NCBI RefSeq assembly: GCF_030272615.1
Contig: NC_081411.1
Location: 833,330,136 to 833,394,135, forward strand
Reading direction: 5' to 3'
DNA length: 64,000 nucleotides
Origin: Cryptomeria japonica
Lineage: Eukaryota > Streptophyta > Pinopsida > Cupressales > Cupressaceae
Position 1 is the first letter of the stretch. Each line of letters starts with the position of its first letter. Under the pieces are notes generated by a model. That model did not search any database and had not been told where the DNA came from. It worked only from the letters and a program-made list of their open reading frames with translations. Shown piece after piece: positions 1-12,291 of this stretch. Position numbers and translations under genes: made by a program.

Positions 1-390
1 AGGTCACAATTCTGAAAACTGTAGAATGAATGTGGAAGATTTGGACATTTATCTAATCAATGTAGAACACAAACCGGCATAGGTTATGGAAAAGCTATTC
101 AGAAAAATAATGTAAATTGTTATGCATGTAACAAGATTTGGCATATTGCTAAATTCTGTAGAAGTAAAGTAACAGCGACAGACAACAAAAGTTCTAGCTT
201 GAAAGGTAAAGAAAAAGTTGAAGAGGTTAAGCAAGAATTCTCAAAACAATGGATTAGAAAAGTTGATCTAAATATTGGGAATACTCCTCCACCAGTAGAA
301 CAAACCAATGCTTCACCGACAGAATAGAGTGATGCTTCACCGGAAGGACAGAGCAGTGCTCCACCGGCAGGAAGTTCTTCATCTAATTGA
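1..390 (+). pseudogene. Gag C-terminal fragment of a Copia (Sirevirus-like) element
   Basis: This is the end of a retrotransposon Gag with two CCHC zinc knuckles. The frame starting at 28 reads ECGRFGHLSNQC and then CYACNKIWHIAKFC, so C-x2-C-x4-H-x4-C is clear in the second knuckle. The first Cys of knuckle one (TGT at 20-22) is out of frame by one base, which suggests a 1-nt deletion near 25. The tail is rich in Ser/Pro/Glu, carries a premature TAG at 325-327 and ends at TGA 388-390. In related elements Gag coats the RNA in the virus-like particle. No protease, integrase or reverse transcriptase follows. The 5' end lies outside the window. Confidence 0.75.
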
Positions 391-693
391 AGAAAGTTTC
401 CTTGAGGGTTTGGCAATCTATTGACACATGTGCTATTATTCCCTCGGTTAGAGATAAGAAGTTGGAAATTACTTATTACCGGCAAACAATGTTAAGTGAA
501 AACTTAACCGACATGCAATTAATGTGGTAGATGGCGAAAAGACACTATAAAATCAAGGTTTTGGCTCCATTTCATTTCACCGAGATTTCAAACTTACGAA
601 GAGAGCGAAGATTCCAAGCTAAGGCATTTCGAGCAAGAAGCAAGAACACTCCAAGAAATCATTCATCCTAAAGGTAGTAAGAGGTATTTAATC
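391..693 (+). promoter_or_regulatory. Internal TATA-like promoter and leader before accessory ORF
   Basis: No frame is open here. A TATA-like stretch (CTATAAAATC, 545-554) lies about 140 bp upstream of the ATG at 694, followed by a purine-rich leader with no upstream ATG close to the start. This layout resembles a promoter plus 5' UTR serving the ORF at 694. Promoter activity is inferred, not shown. Confidence 0.4.
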
Positions 694-1371
694 ATGGCAT
701 CCACCTTTGCAATTGAATATATAGCAAACCCTACTGTTGTTGAAGTGATAAAAAGACCTAGGCCCATATTGCAGTTAGTTCCCGAGGTAGCAAAGAAAGA
801 TGATACCTTAGGTGTTTTTTCTCAAATTCCTAAGAGAGTTGTTTATGTTGAAGACCCCAGAATGTACATCCACTGCAACATTGAGGAACTAGGAGATGAA
901 GAAATTAAGACTATGTTTAAAACTGTGATATGTGATAAAACTAGCAAAGAAAAAGATGAGCACAAGATCATTGAGACCCTAGGATTTACAAAGATCCTTA
1001 GCATTCCTGAAGTCCCCAAGGATGTGATTAGGATAGTCTTAAGAAGGGTACGTGGTGAATTTTTCTGGTTAGATGCAGTCTACAAAATCACCAAAGAAGC
1101 TGTGAAAGTTGTCACAGGGTTACCGACCACCAGTAAAAGGCTAGATAAAACTAAGAAGGTATCCAATGACCTAGTTACAAAACTAACTGGTGCAACATTT
1201 GACAAGAGGTCCCTAAGAGTTAATGATGTAACAAACATTAATGTGAGATTTATCAGCATGATATTAGGATATAAAGCTACTTATGCAAATAGACTCAATT
1301 CAGTTTCAAGTTTATGCATTAAGAGTGCTTATGATATGGTCATAGATAATGCAAAAATTGATGTATGTTAG
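694..1371 (+). pseudogene. Accessory ORF of Copia element, N-terminal part (225 codons)
   Basis: The ATG at 694 opens 225 codons of a soluble mixed alpha/beta-looking protein with the segment GEFFWLDAVYKITKEAVKVV and many Lys/Glu. I cannot assign a function. The position between Gag and the 3' LTR fits the accessory or envelope-like ORFs of Sireviruses, and the style resembles plant transposon-associated domain proteins. It is one piece of a longer frame: a 29-bp tandem duplication at 1359-1416 breaks it here, and the reading resumes in the segment ending at 2540. Translation of the complete product is therefore unlikely. Confidence 0.6.
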
Positions 1372-1416
1372 TGGTTAAAAGATGAATTGATGTATGTGAG
1401 TGGTTAAAAGATGAAT
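1359..1416 (+). repeat. 29-bp tandem duplication disrupting the accessory ORF
   Basis: Two adjacent 29-bp copies (1359-1387 and 1388-1416) share GTGGTTAAAAGATGAAT and differ by one base (TTAG versus TGAG). Because 29 is not a multiple of 3, the second copy shifts the frame and truncates the accessory protein. Confidence 0.85.
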
Positions 1417-1586
1417 TAATTGACAACCTTGGAAAGATCAAGAAGGACAAGAAAGGAACTTTCAGGTTTGGAAATCTGTTAGTATGTTTGATGCTACATA
1501 TAACAAAATAGGTTCCCGGTATAGGCTACAAAGAACTTGGATATGATATACCGGTAGGCAAACAATTAACGGAACTATTCAATAAC

Positions 1587-2540
1587 ATGGGAGAAGACAA
1601 GGAAAACAATATTCATGACTTTTTTCAAGCATTAAAGGCCAAAGTGAAGAAAAGAATAAGGTTATCACAAAAGATTGTCGACAAATACAAAGATAAAATA
1701 TGCTTTGTCATCAAGAAAGATGAAATCTGGATGGAAGCAGTCATCCCTAGGACAGTTTGGGTAACCGAGATGGGCTATGAAACAGATGATCACATAGTTG
1801 AAACATATGCTAAAGCACTTCTGGAAGCCCCCAGAGAACCTAAGGAAGAAGTATTTGGTAGTGTAAAAACCATTGAAAGCCAAATACAATCAAAGAAAAG
1901 AGTGAAAAAGGTTGAGGCAGTTGTAAGGAAAGGTTCTAGACAAGCAAAATCCATCAAAGAAGATGTATTGAAGAAAACCGGTATAATAGAGGATGAGTTA
2001 GTAGCTCCACAACCTGAAACTCACCTATCACTAGTAGGTACTTCTTTAGGGAGTGACATGCCTGCAACTTTCAAAAGAGTTTTAAGGAAAAGAGATCCCT
2101 CACCGGCAACCACACCCTCACCTAGGAGGACAAGACAAAAACAACAAGCAGTGAGATCTCCGATAAGAAAGGCTACACCAAAGAAGAAACTGACACCCAA
2201 AAAGAAGAAGAGGACAAACAAAGACTTGGCCCCTCTTGATATACTACTGAATGAAATCACAAAGGAAGGTAAATTGAAGAACATAGACAAAATATATGAC
2301 ACCTTAATAGCTGATGAAAAAGAACAAGTAGAAAACAGTGTTATATTACATATGGATATGTATAAGAAATTTTTGATGGAAGTAGTCAATGAAATTCTAG
2401 ATGAGCTATTCAAAAGACTAGAAGCAAGAAGACAAGCAGTAATAGGACTAGATAAGAAAATAAAGATTGAAAAGCTACTTGTTGTATATCCGGTAAGCTC
2501 ACCCAAAGAAATTGATGAACTAATTGCTCAAGCCAACTGA
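1587..2540 (+). pseudogene. Accessory ORF of Copia element, middle basic part (317 codons)
   Basis: This is a 317-codon open segment in the same strand and gene as the piece at 694. The frame is readable upstream of 1587 back across a TAG near 1509, in a context where Gln (CAG) is plausible, so the ATG at 1587 is probably not the original start. The product is very basic, with clusters such as TPKKKLTPKKKKR that look like nuclear localisation or nucleic-acid binding signals, followed by a predicted helical region. It ends at TGA 2538-2540. Function unknown; no catalytic motif seen. Confidence 0.6.
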
Positions 2541-2560
2541 ATAGTATTTTCTATTGCACA

Positions 2561-4017
2561 CTGGCACATTTCCTTAATAGTTGGAAGAATTAATGAGGTG
2601 ACTGAGGAGACAGAAAATGGATGGGACATATTCCTAGTTGAGAAAGAAAAACAAGAAGAGTACAGGAACCCCAAACCCATAAAATTTTATTAGAAAGATA
2701 GAGACAAGGGTAAAGATAAAGTTGGTGGACCACCTAGTATCAAAGTTAGAGACAACTTACCCCCACCTCCTTTAATTACTCCATCGGTAAAAACAACAAC
2801 TATAGAAGATCAACTGGTAGCTGAGAGTATGGATGCAGAGGATGATAATCCTAATCCTGAAGTCTTATATACTGTGGATGTTGATACTCAAAAGATCAAC
2901 ATAGTGGTAGACAAAGATACAACTGATAAGACTGATATGGCTAGTGAGCCTCTGGTAGCTGAGGAAACTGATAACACACAGGAGAAACTGACAGAAGACA
3001 AAGAGCAAAAGGTAGAGACTCAGACTCAGACTGAGGCAATGCAACAAATAGACGAACAAACAGAGCAAAAGGCTCTAGAACAGGAACAACAACAACAGGA
3101 ACATGTACATAAGGAAACAGTACCACCAACAACTAGTGAAGTAGAAAAACCATTGCTTAAAGAAATGCAGACACAAACAGACCTACCCGAGGTCAATACA
3201 AGCTTGGTTACTTCCACCGGTACTCAGATTGTTGATTCATCATGAGGCTACAAATCAACTAATGTGACTGAGGTACTATTAGATTCTAACAAGAAAATAA
3301 CTGACTGCAGCTCACAAGTTTACAAGGGAATTGATGATACCATACCAATTTTGAATGTAATTGCTCCCAACTGTAATATAGACCACAAAGATTCTTTAGG
3401 ACAACATGATACACTGTGTAAATATATCTCAGAAAACATTGAGAAAATAAAAGAAGAGTCATTAAAGGATAAAGTAGAAATTGAAAAACAAAAATTCTTT
3501 GATGAGCAAATAAAGAAGTGTAATAGAGATTTTGACACACTTCTACCGGAATTATGTAATTTATTGAAAGAGTACAAAAATCTGTACAAAGATATCTGTA
3601 AAACAAACTTTTTGACTGTAGATATAGACAAGAAGATGAGCAAGGTATAGGATGAGATCAATAAACTTGTAGATAGTTTTGTAAACTCACCTGATACACT
3701 ATCAGTTTTTGAGGAGAAGATAACAAATTTTGAAGAAGAATTACTTAAATTGGAAAGAGAAACAAAAGATAGTGAATAAGGCAAAACATTTGAGATCAAA
3801 ACTAAGTCCAAGATTGGACTATCTAGCATCACTATGGAAGGAAGTATCTGAGGCACTAATACAGGGAAAGAAAACACTGATAGAGCATTTGCAACATCTC
3901 ACCGATACAGTGAAGAGAATAGAGACAACAATAAAGGATAGCAAGAAGTTTATGGATAGTATAAACTTGATTTTGGGAGATCTTTTTCAAATTGTAACTA
4001 CCCATTTACAAGGTTGA
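2561..4017 (+). pseudogene. Accessory ORF of Copia element, C-terminal acidic/coiled-coil part
   Basis: Open pieces at 2829-3245, 3264-3650 and 3730-4017 follow one another on the same strand. The first is Glu/Gln-rich (EQEQQQQEHVHKE). The second and third are long Lys/Glu/Leu helices that look like coiled coil. They are separated by stops (TAG near 2692, TGA at 3243, TAG at 3648) and a frameshift near 3770. With the upstream pieces this makes an ancestral protein of about 1,100 residues: conserved-looking N-terminus, basic middle, acidic linker, coiled-coil C-terminus. C-terminal coiled coils are known for Sirevirus envelope-like proteins; homology here is inferred from position and architecture only. 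Confidence 0.5.
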
Positions 4018-4050
4018 AACTACGAACTCTACTGACATCTTGACAACCTT

Positions 4051-4219
4051 TGTCATTGATGCCAAAGGGGGAGTAGTAGGATGAGAAAATTCAAATCACA
4101 GGAATCATATGCTCAGGGGGAGCTCACACATTTTTGGTAACATTTTTGGACTTCACATTTTTTTTGGATCATTTTTGAAATTTCTCATGAGTGTTGTCAT
4201 CAATGCCAAAGGGGGAGAT
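4051..4219 (+). promoter_or_regulatory. Two copies of the polypurine tract before the 3' LTR
   Basis: The motif GATGCCAAAGGGGGAG / CAATGCCAAAGGGGGAG occurs twice about 144 bp apart (4058-4073 and 4201-4217), the second abutting the LTR start at 4220. Polypurine tracts prime plus-strand DNA synthesis. Multiple copies upstream of the 3' LTR are a known trait of Sireviruses, which supports that assignment. Confidence 0.7.
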
Positions 4220-5023
4220 TGTTGGCATATGCACACTCCAATGAGACATTGTATGTGATTGAAGGTTTTGTCATTGATGGCAACCTTGCAATCCTATGGC
4301 ACCGACAAAGGCATTATACCGACATTAGCAGATCACACTCTACACCGGCACTCAGGACACCGACACTGGCACCAGCACAGAAGAAAGGAAGTATACTGGC
4401 ACAAAGGCCGACAGGGTTTTTGTTATATTATATTTTGTTTATTATTGAAAAACTTTGTAAGCTGACTTGGCAAATTGTAAAATGACTTATATATAAAAAA
4501 GATCATTATAGACATTTGATAGAGGAGATGTAAGCAATAAGAAAAAATATTAGGCAAACCTATTATGCGAAATATAAGTTAAGGGGTTTATGTAAGCAGC
4601 AGAGTAGCAACCGGTACTGGATCAGGCATTGAAGATGCTATTGTAAAGCAGTACAAGATATTGGATTTGTATAATCCTGATTGTAAGTCATTGAGACTTC
4701 CCATTGAGCAGTGAGCTCTAGGTAGTTGGCCTTCCTGCATGTGCAGACCCCTATTGTAAGTAGTATTCTCTTATTGACCAGTGAGTGAATATTGTGGGTC
4801 ACAAATCCCACCGAGGTTTTTCCCACACCGGGTTTCCTCGTTAAAACCTTGTGTTATGGTGTGCTTTTCATGTGGATGTTCTTGATTTTGTTTATTGTAT
4901 TATTTCTTGCATACCGGTACACTGTTATATTTTGCTCTGCATGTTTTAAGTTAAGAAATTCTATATACCGGTTAGATACTGATTCACCCCCTCCCCCTCT
5001 CAGTATCTGTGGAATTCCTAACA
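4220..5023 (+). repeat. 3' LTR of Sirevirus-like Copia element (804 bp)
   Basis: The LTR starts TGTTGGCATATG directly after the polypurine tract and ends CCTAACA, giving terminal inverted TGTT(A/G)G ends. A TATA-like TATATATAAA lies at 4489-4497. The U3 holds several CACCGGCA/CACCGACA-type repeats (4310-4375), again Sirevirus-like. The 5' LTR and target duplication lie outside the window, so the end at 5023 rests on the inverted-terminus match. Confidence 0.75.
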
Positions 5024-7341
5024 CCTACATCCACACTCAAAGCAGGTGACCAAATTCTGGTTTTACATACACAACAACAGAAACAGCTTCTTCAGAACAC
5101 ACATAAATGACATACAATCAGCTCTTTAAAGAGCTTCATGGAAGAAGTTGAAAGACCAAGAAATTTTGGTGGCAAAAGGGAAGGAGTCCGTTGAACTTCA
5201 CTTCCAACACAGGTAGGCGGTTCCCCGCATGGAACAATTCTGGTGGCCCTACACCCCACAGGGGATTGCCTATTGACAAATAATAAAAACAATAATTCTT
5301 TAAAATTCACAATGCAAAAAATATCTCTATTTAACTAGAAGCACGAGAATATAAACTCAAACCAATGCTGATTGAAAATAAATTCAAGAAACAACCGCCT
5401 CGAAGTAACACTTAATTAAAACATAAGACTTAAAAAGTCATTTCATGATTCAACGAAACAATATAATATATGGAAATCTGATATAACATCTACGATAAAG
5501 CCATAGTTTTCTAATACAATTTTAATTCTGACGAACTAATGTTATAATTTATAAAAATATATCCATAAAAGACAAGCTCAATAAGTACAAATCATAGATT
5601 ATTTAAAGCACAAAAGCTCAAAATGGGCCTCACAGAGTTTTAAAACTATCTCATTTTTCCTGCAAATCCACTCACAATAAAGGCCGTTTATATATTTTCC
5701 ACTGGTACTAATTGGGCCACAAGACATGAGGATACCATAAATTTCATAAGTGCTTTGGTATGTAATGGACAGATAATTATTGTCTGACCACTGGTATGCT
5801 CACATATAAAATGGAAAGATTATTATTATTGGTATTGGTATTGGAATGTGCACACCAAGAGCCGTGTAAAATAAGTGTGCTAACATTTGAGTGGTCACAC
5901 CTCTATTCAACTATACCAACCAAATTTCTTCAGCCGTGCTCAAAATGATATGCACAATACTCTCAAATCTTTGCAAAATCAAGCGAAGAGAAAATTATTA
6001 CATGTGGTGCCCACATTTAAATGTAATGCTTCCGATATTGAAGCTCAGACCTTGGAATAGCCATGGCATTAAATTTCAATTTTTATGTATATGAAAAAGT
6101 ATGATAAGTAGTATAGAAAAGCTAAGTGGATAAATAGATATAAGGAATCTTATCAAGAAAGTATAACATATAAAACGAACATGTTTTTAGAGAGTAAAAT
6201 GTATCTCTATATAAAGAGAGAATAACTAGTTATATATATTTAATTAATATAAATTGTTTAGATATGAGAGTTAAGATTCTTAAATAAAATTGAAATAAAT
6301 GTCATAATTAAATAGGAAGAAGATAAAGGGGTTTATATCTTTAAAATAAAAGAATGAGTTGAAAGTATGATGAATTAATTTATCATTGTCACAAAAATAT
6401 CTATTTAGATTTGATAATTGTCTTAGAATTTGCACTTGTATGGAGAATATTATAGATCTTGAACACCATGAATGTAATCTATTGTGTAGAGTTAAAATAT
6501 GACATGTATGAATGACCTGTTAGAATGTATGTTGATATACCTACTTCACTTTACACTTTTAATATTTGAATTCGTTAAGGTAGTGATTACAACATGCAAA
6601 TAAGCAATATCAATGACAACATTCATCAACATGCATATGGTCTATATGCAAATGCAATTCTTTTATTCTTAGAATTCGACTGTGCTCCAGCTATTTTTCC
6701 TTTTACTCTCCTATATGGAGTAGTTGCACATTGAATGCCTTTATAAACTATGTCATAACAACATGCCACACAAAAAATGAATTAAATTGGCTCATAATTG
6801 CTATAATGGATGAGCTTCAATTTATTAAATGTTCTTCTCGATTACTAATCCAATCTATCAACTTATTAGGATCCAAATTCTCAAAATAGTTTAAAACATC
6901 TACTCTACTATTGTTACCAATGTTGGATATGTTCTTTAACATCCTCTCCTTCTTATCCTCTTCACTTCCAAATAATCCCACATGATCTTAATTTTTCCCT
7001 CTTTATCACTCTCCTCAACCCTAGGGTTAGGGTTCCTCCAAAAGCCTTGTTCCAATGCATCCATCTAATTTTGTATTTCCTTAAACATCTCATACATATT
7101 CACCATTCTTCTTGTAACATTTAGGATTCCTAGTCCTCTCTTTAGCAGCATATTAATAACCTCTCTTGGTCAAAACTCTATCCATAGTCACCCTTTTGAA
7201 AATTACCTAATATATGGAGTTTTATTTACAAGCCTCTTGTAGATTACTTGAAATTGAAAACCTTATTTAATTATTGTAAGGTATAAATGAGCATTACAAA
7301 CTTCCTCATTTTTAGTTACACCTTTATTTACACTAGCACTC
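5024..7341. other. Gene-free AT-rich interval
   Basis: No convincing coding frame, RNA gene or structured repeat was seen. A short GC-richer patch at 5150-5275 has an antisense frame of 72 codons that I do not recognise. Confidence 0.5.
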
Positions 7342-7910
7342 TGCTAAACACACCACAAGACTAAGAGTCAGGGGGGTTGAATCTATCTAGACCTTATAAA
7401 CAACTTATTTATAATTATTTAAGTTATTTATATTACAATTAACTCATCTTTGCAATTATGAAACATAAAACCAAAAAGCACAATACACATAAGAACAACA
7501 GATTTATGTGGAAAACCCAAGAAGGGAAAAACTACGATGAGAATTACACTCACAATGTGAATAAATGATTACAATGTTTTAGGCTCAAGGCCAAGGAAGC
7601 TCACTACACTTGATTGGACTTGCAAAACTAAGGTGCAAAAACTTAGGGAAAGATATAAAGGAATTGCATTACTGAGATGCACAATCTGAAGGCAAGATAT
7701 AGAGACTACACAAGGTGCCAATTTTTTTCACTTTCTTCTATGTACTAGGAAATGATGAATTGAATTGAACAAGATATTGTAGCCATGATACTATCCTGAA
7801 ACCACTGTGTCAAATAAACAATATCATGACAAACATATCTCACTTCATTCATTGTCTCAAAATACCATCACACTGAAGATATGATCATCAAAGTTGTCAC
7901 GAACTGTATT
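7342..7910 (-). repeat. Copia-type LTR relic, minus strand
   Basis: On the minus strand this stretch ends CTTGTGGTGTGTTTAGCA after a C-rich patch and contains GGGTTTTCCACATAAATC (about 7500-7520), a feature of many plant Copia LTR R regions. No partner LTR or internal domain is nearby, so it is a solo or truncated LTR. The right border is approximate. Confidence 0.45.
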
Positions 7911-10900
7911 TTTAATAATGTGTTATTAGGAAAAATAATGTAGGCTTTTCATTATGAATTGAAATTTAAATGAATATGAATGTTTATTTTGATGATAATG
8001 TAGTTTGTATGCAAATGATAAGAAATGATGTATGTACTTTACTCATGCTATATGCAATTAGATGGCTAGTATTATCTTTATTGGGGATCGTCATTATTGA
8101 TGAATTATTGAGTGCAAGTAATGCAGGAACATGTGAACAAAAATGAAGGCGAGAACAAGACTCAGGCAGAGTTGTCTTAGCTTATGACTTCAGTAGACTA
8201 GAGGAATCTCACACACCACAATAGAAAAGTATTTGTGCAATTGTGACTTCGTCGATGCATATTTTTGATTAAATGATTTGAGTAATTAGTAGTCATTACA
8301 TTGATATTTAGTTATGAACATATCGACTTAACGTTCTTATTAATGATGATTTAGTGTTCTAGCATAGAAAACTACAAATATTTTATGTTAATTATGGTTG
8401 ATGTGATTACAATTGTATGGAGTTCGTATGCATAAATTTGATTATTGTTTTATAAGTTATTTTTCGTTTGAAAGTGAATAAATGGTCTTGTCGATTTAAG
8501 TAATATATTATTAATTTATTAAATATCATAAAAGATTAAATTAGAATTTAATTCTCTTTAATATTTAACGATTAAATGCAAAGTAAAATATGTTATCGTT
8601 TATGTTTTAAATAGAATATATATTAATGCTTATGATTATAATAGCAAAGGTGGCAGTTAACAAAGGTGTCGGTTGGTGGATCGACTGGTAGAAGTCGACA
8701 AGTCGACTTCCCATGAACTGTAGTTTAACTTCACTTCAACCGAACTATAGCGGCTCACGATCGATGGGGGAGGAAGAAACTTGGCACGTAGTGCCATGGT
8801 AGTATGGAAGACCTCAGACTTCTCCATATCTCACCATGGCTATAGGAAAGACTATAGTCTCCATGGTGATAGTGGAGAAAGCAAACCATCTCTTCCATGA
8901 TCCAAGGTTGACTCACTTTAGAAAACATCACTTGGCATTCCACCACTCCAAAACGTGTCGATAAGAGAGATAGATAGACTAGAAATACCTTGGGAAGGAG
9001 TAGACATGGAGTAGTAAAGTAATAGACCTATATATAATGCAGCCAAGATGACAAACTCATAACAGTAACTAAGCCATAGATATAGCAGATTGCGTAGGAG
9101 AAAAATAGTATATATAGAGGCAAGGGCTCAATAGAGAGAGCACACAAAAGATATAGAAAAAGATAGCAAGTTAGAGCTAGAGAGAAAAATAGCAAGATAT
9201 AGGAGAGAATAAGATAGAAGTGTGACAAGAGAGATTATAGAGAGAAATTTAGAATAGAGATAGGAATAAAGATAGGTATAGAGGAAGAGTCAATAGAGAA
9301 TTTTGAACCATGAATCAAGGAAGAAGTAGGCCGATATCGAGGAGGCATGCGAGACTTCACCACAAGCTACTATTGAAGCATATGGAGGTAGTAGCTTCAT
9401 CTTGGTCATTTTACATTTGGAAATGATAGTGAAATGGTGTTATGGTTAGTAGAATGAGATTTGATTTATGAAATTCCATGTTTACATTGAATTTGTTTTA
9501 TTATTCTTTTGAATAGTCATAGAGGGAAAACATTAGATGGTACATGAGATGAAATAGCTATGAAATGCATTTGTATTGTTAAAGAATGGTATTTAGTGCT
9601 AATGGGTTAGAATAGATAATCATTTAAAGAATGTGTACTCAAATTTAACTCATCTATATGAAAATATTCATACTTGCGCTACACCTTCTTCATTTTAAAC
9701 TTAGTTGAATTATATTTTTATTTAGAAATGAAATTATGTTTGCTTATCAAAATTGCGAAATAGTTATTCTACAAAAGATTGTTTTCAGATATGTGGGAAT
9801 GAAAAAGTGCTTTATTTATGAACTAAAGTATTAGGAAAGATGTTAGTTTTATTAAACAAAAGATTGTTTTCTTTATGAAATTGTGTTCTTGATTTAAATG
9901 AGAACCAAGGTCGATAGACTTTTGCATGGGGAAAGTTACCTTTCGGGACGAGTGCCGAATATGGAAACTTAGAGAGAATAGTTTGCTTTTCCAAACTATC
10001 TATTTTTTCTATGCATGGCATTATACCCGACCGAGTAAACCAATTGAATACACCATTGAAATAGATGGAGTTATTTTATTTATACTCTCTACCATATCCT
10101 TGATTGATCTTGCTTCTTTCTTATTAGAATTAGAAAAATGAAAATGCATTTATCATCTAGGCACGCACCAGATTCCATCTTGTCTTTCGAATTCTTTTGC
10201 TAAGAAATTCGTGCAGGGTTGGGTATTCTTGATTGACCAAGAATTCCAGGGAAGCATAAGCTTCAAGGTTGGGCGAAAAAAGCACCTGATTCTTGTTCTC
10301 GTCTTGATTTGAAGGACTCATTTGAAGCGACTTAGATAGGAGATCAATGGATGCTCTCTCTTTCATTTTATGTTTTGATTATACTTATGGCAATAAAAAG
10401 CCTAAACATGGCATAAAGATATTGTAATGAGATATTTGTACATTTTGTTGTTATGAAAATTTCCTTATCTTCTAATAAATCTATTATTGTTATTTTGATT
10501 TAGCAAGCTTGGTATAAATTGCAAGAATGAAAGAGACTTATTATCTGATTTATGAGTTTATTTATGAATAAAGAGTATATTATGTCTTATTTGGATCTAG
10601 AATAATTTACGTCTTTACAAAAGATCATTACAAATTGAAATTTGTACTTTTTCTTCTTCACCTACATTTTCATATCATTCACATCCAATTCACAATCATC
10701 TACACACCAATTCACATATCTACAGGCACTTCCATTTATACTAGGTTGTACATTCAAACCCTCAACTAGGTCGGCCTTAGACAAAATATACATGAATTAC
10801 ATAAAGTCGGCTTCCATAAGAAACTATAAACCATGTTGTCCACTTCAAAAGATAAAGGAGACCTAAATAAATCTTCTTAAGTTGAATCCAATGAACCTCA

Positions 10901-12205
10901 CACATTAGCACATCCTCCAAAGTTAACATCAATATAACGTGTAGAAAAAGCAATGAAGCACCTTAACTAGTTGACCCAAAAATATCATCCAATGCAAATT
11001 ATTTAATGTGGATGTACACATACCATGGTAATACCCACATCAAAATTGTAACTCTTGACCTCCAATTCATATTTGGACCAAAAGAGTTTGATCCAAATAA
11101 GATTCATTAGTTGAATTGGATAGAGATCAATGCAACTGACAACCTCGAACATAGAACAACATAAATTCACTTACCAATCACCAACACTAGAAATCTAGAT
11201 TGGAACACTATACGAACCAAACGAAAAATTACTCCATTTCACAACTCTTGAATCAACATATTAGAGCAATGCAAAGGATTCTCCAGAGTAGTGCTGATAG
11301 ACAGTCTCACTATTAGCAAACCGCTACAACTAGCTTCATGATTTGAGCAATTGGGGACTTGAAAACATCATAGTGAAATATCCACATAGCATAGACATTA
11401 TATAAAGAACCACAAGCCATCATATTCAAATAGAAAAGGAATGTGGAGCATTCTTTCATAAGGACATTAAATACTCTTTCCTACAAATTGAAACTTCCAC
11501 TATTGTAGCCTTCCAAAAACACCTCATACTTACTACCATCAGCACTAGACAATATGACAACATCTAATTTTTGTTTTTGGACCATATATTGCATTCACAC
11601 AACTAAATAACTCCAACTTCCTCTTCACTTTTGTTACTATGTAACACACAATCACAAACAACACAAACTGTGCCATCAAAGACAAGTTTGAAATCAATGA
11701 CAACACACCTCAAGTTTCCAACACACTCTCCACCCTTAAAAAAAAAACATTTTGAACAACCATGCTCACATCCACACCAATACTCCAAAAATGATTCATG
11801 ATATTTACTTTTCTTGAATACCTTTTGGTGCAGACATGGCTATAGGGTCCTGAGAATTATTTTCAAATCATTTATCTCACACTAATAAAAAATTTAAAAT
11901 AAATAATCTAAGGTCACAAAATAAAACAATATATACTTTGGGAAAACATAACCTTCAAAAGATTTCTTATTGCATTTAATGCATAACATAAGTATAGTCA
12001 ATCACAATAACTTTTCACACACTAACACATAACTTTAGAAACACCACTTTCATACTTTTCGATGGGCTACATCTAAGTCCAAAATAATACCACATGATCC
12101 CCTTGCACTATCATCTCACATGATTCACTAAACACCAATACTCCTTTTTGTTTCACTCTATCTCTTAGTCCTCACTCCCTCACTATTGCACTGATCTATT
12201 ACACC

Positions 12206-12208
<3 letters not shown>
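7911..12208. other. Gene-free interval with purine-rich and AT-rich DNA
   Basis: No supported gene. 8960-9300 is strongly purine-rich (AGAGATAGA-like runs). Short frames at 9926-10141 (+) and 10157-10366 (-) have no recognisable domain. 10,880-11,800 may be an old minus-strand coding relic, including an unrecognised Cys-rich frame at 11603-11788, but stops are frequent. Confidence 0.4.
8803..8903. repeat. Long imperfect foldback (about 45-bp arms)
   Basis: The segment 8821-8845 (TCTCC...CACCATGG...CTATAG) pairs with 8852-8878 (CTATAG...CCATGGTG...GGAGA) across a loop of about 6 nt. Pairing continues outward with ATGGAAGA against TCTTCCAT. Such a hairpin could be a small-RNA precursor or a decayed inverted-repeat element; the sequence alone cannot tell. 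Confidence 0.6.

Positions 12209-12288
<80 letters not shown>
12209..12288. repeat. (TC)40 microsatellite
   Basis: An uninterrupted TC dinucleotide run of about 80 bp. Confidence 0.95.

Positions 12289-12291
<3 letters not shown>

Noticed and set aside
2021-2506. Antisense frame of 161 codons, Ser/Phe-rich
   Set aside because: It is the shadow of the Lys-rich accessory ORF on the plus strand; composition explains it.
9926-10366. Possible organelle-derived genes
   Set aside because: The short frames look protein-like, but I could not match them to any plastid or mitochondrial gene.
10880-11800. Possible Copia RT or RNase H relic on the minus strand
   Set aside because: Read in all frames, no conserved RT box was found; stops are too frequent to assign.
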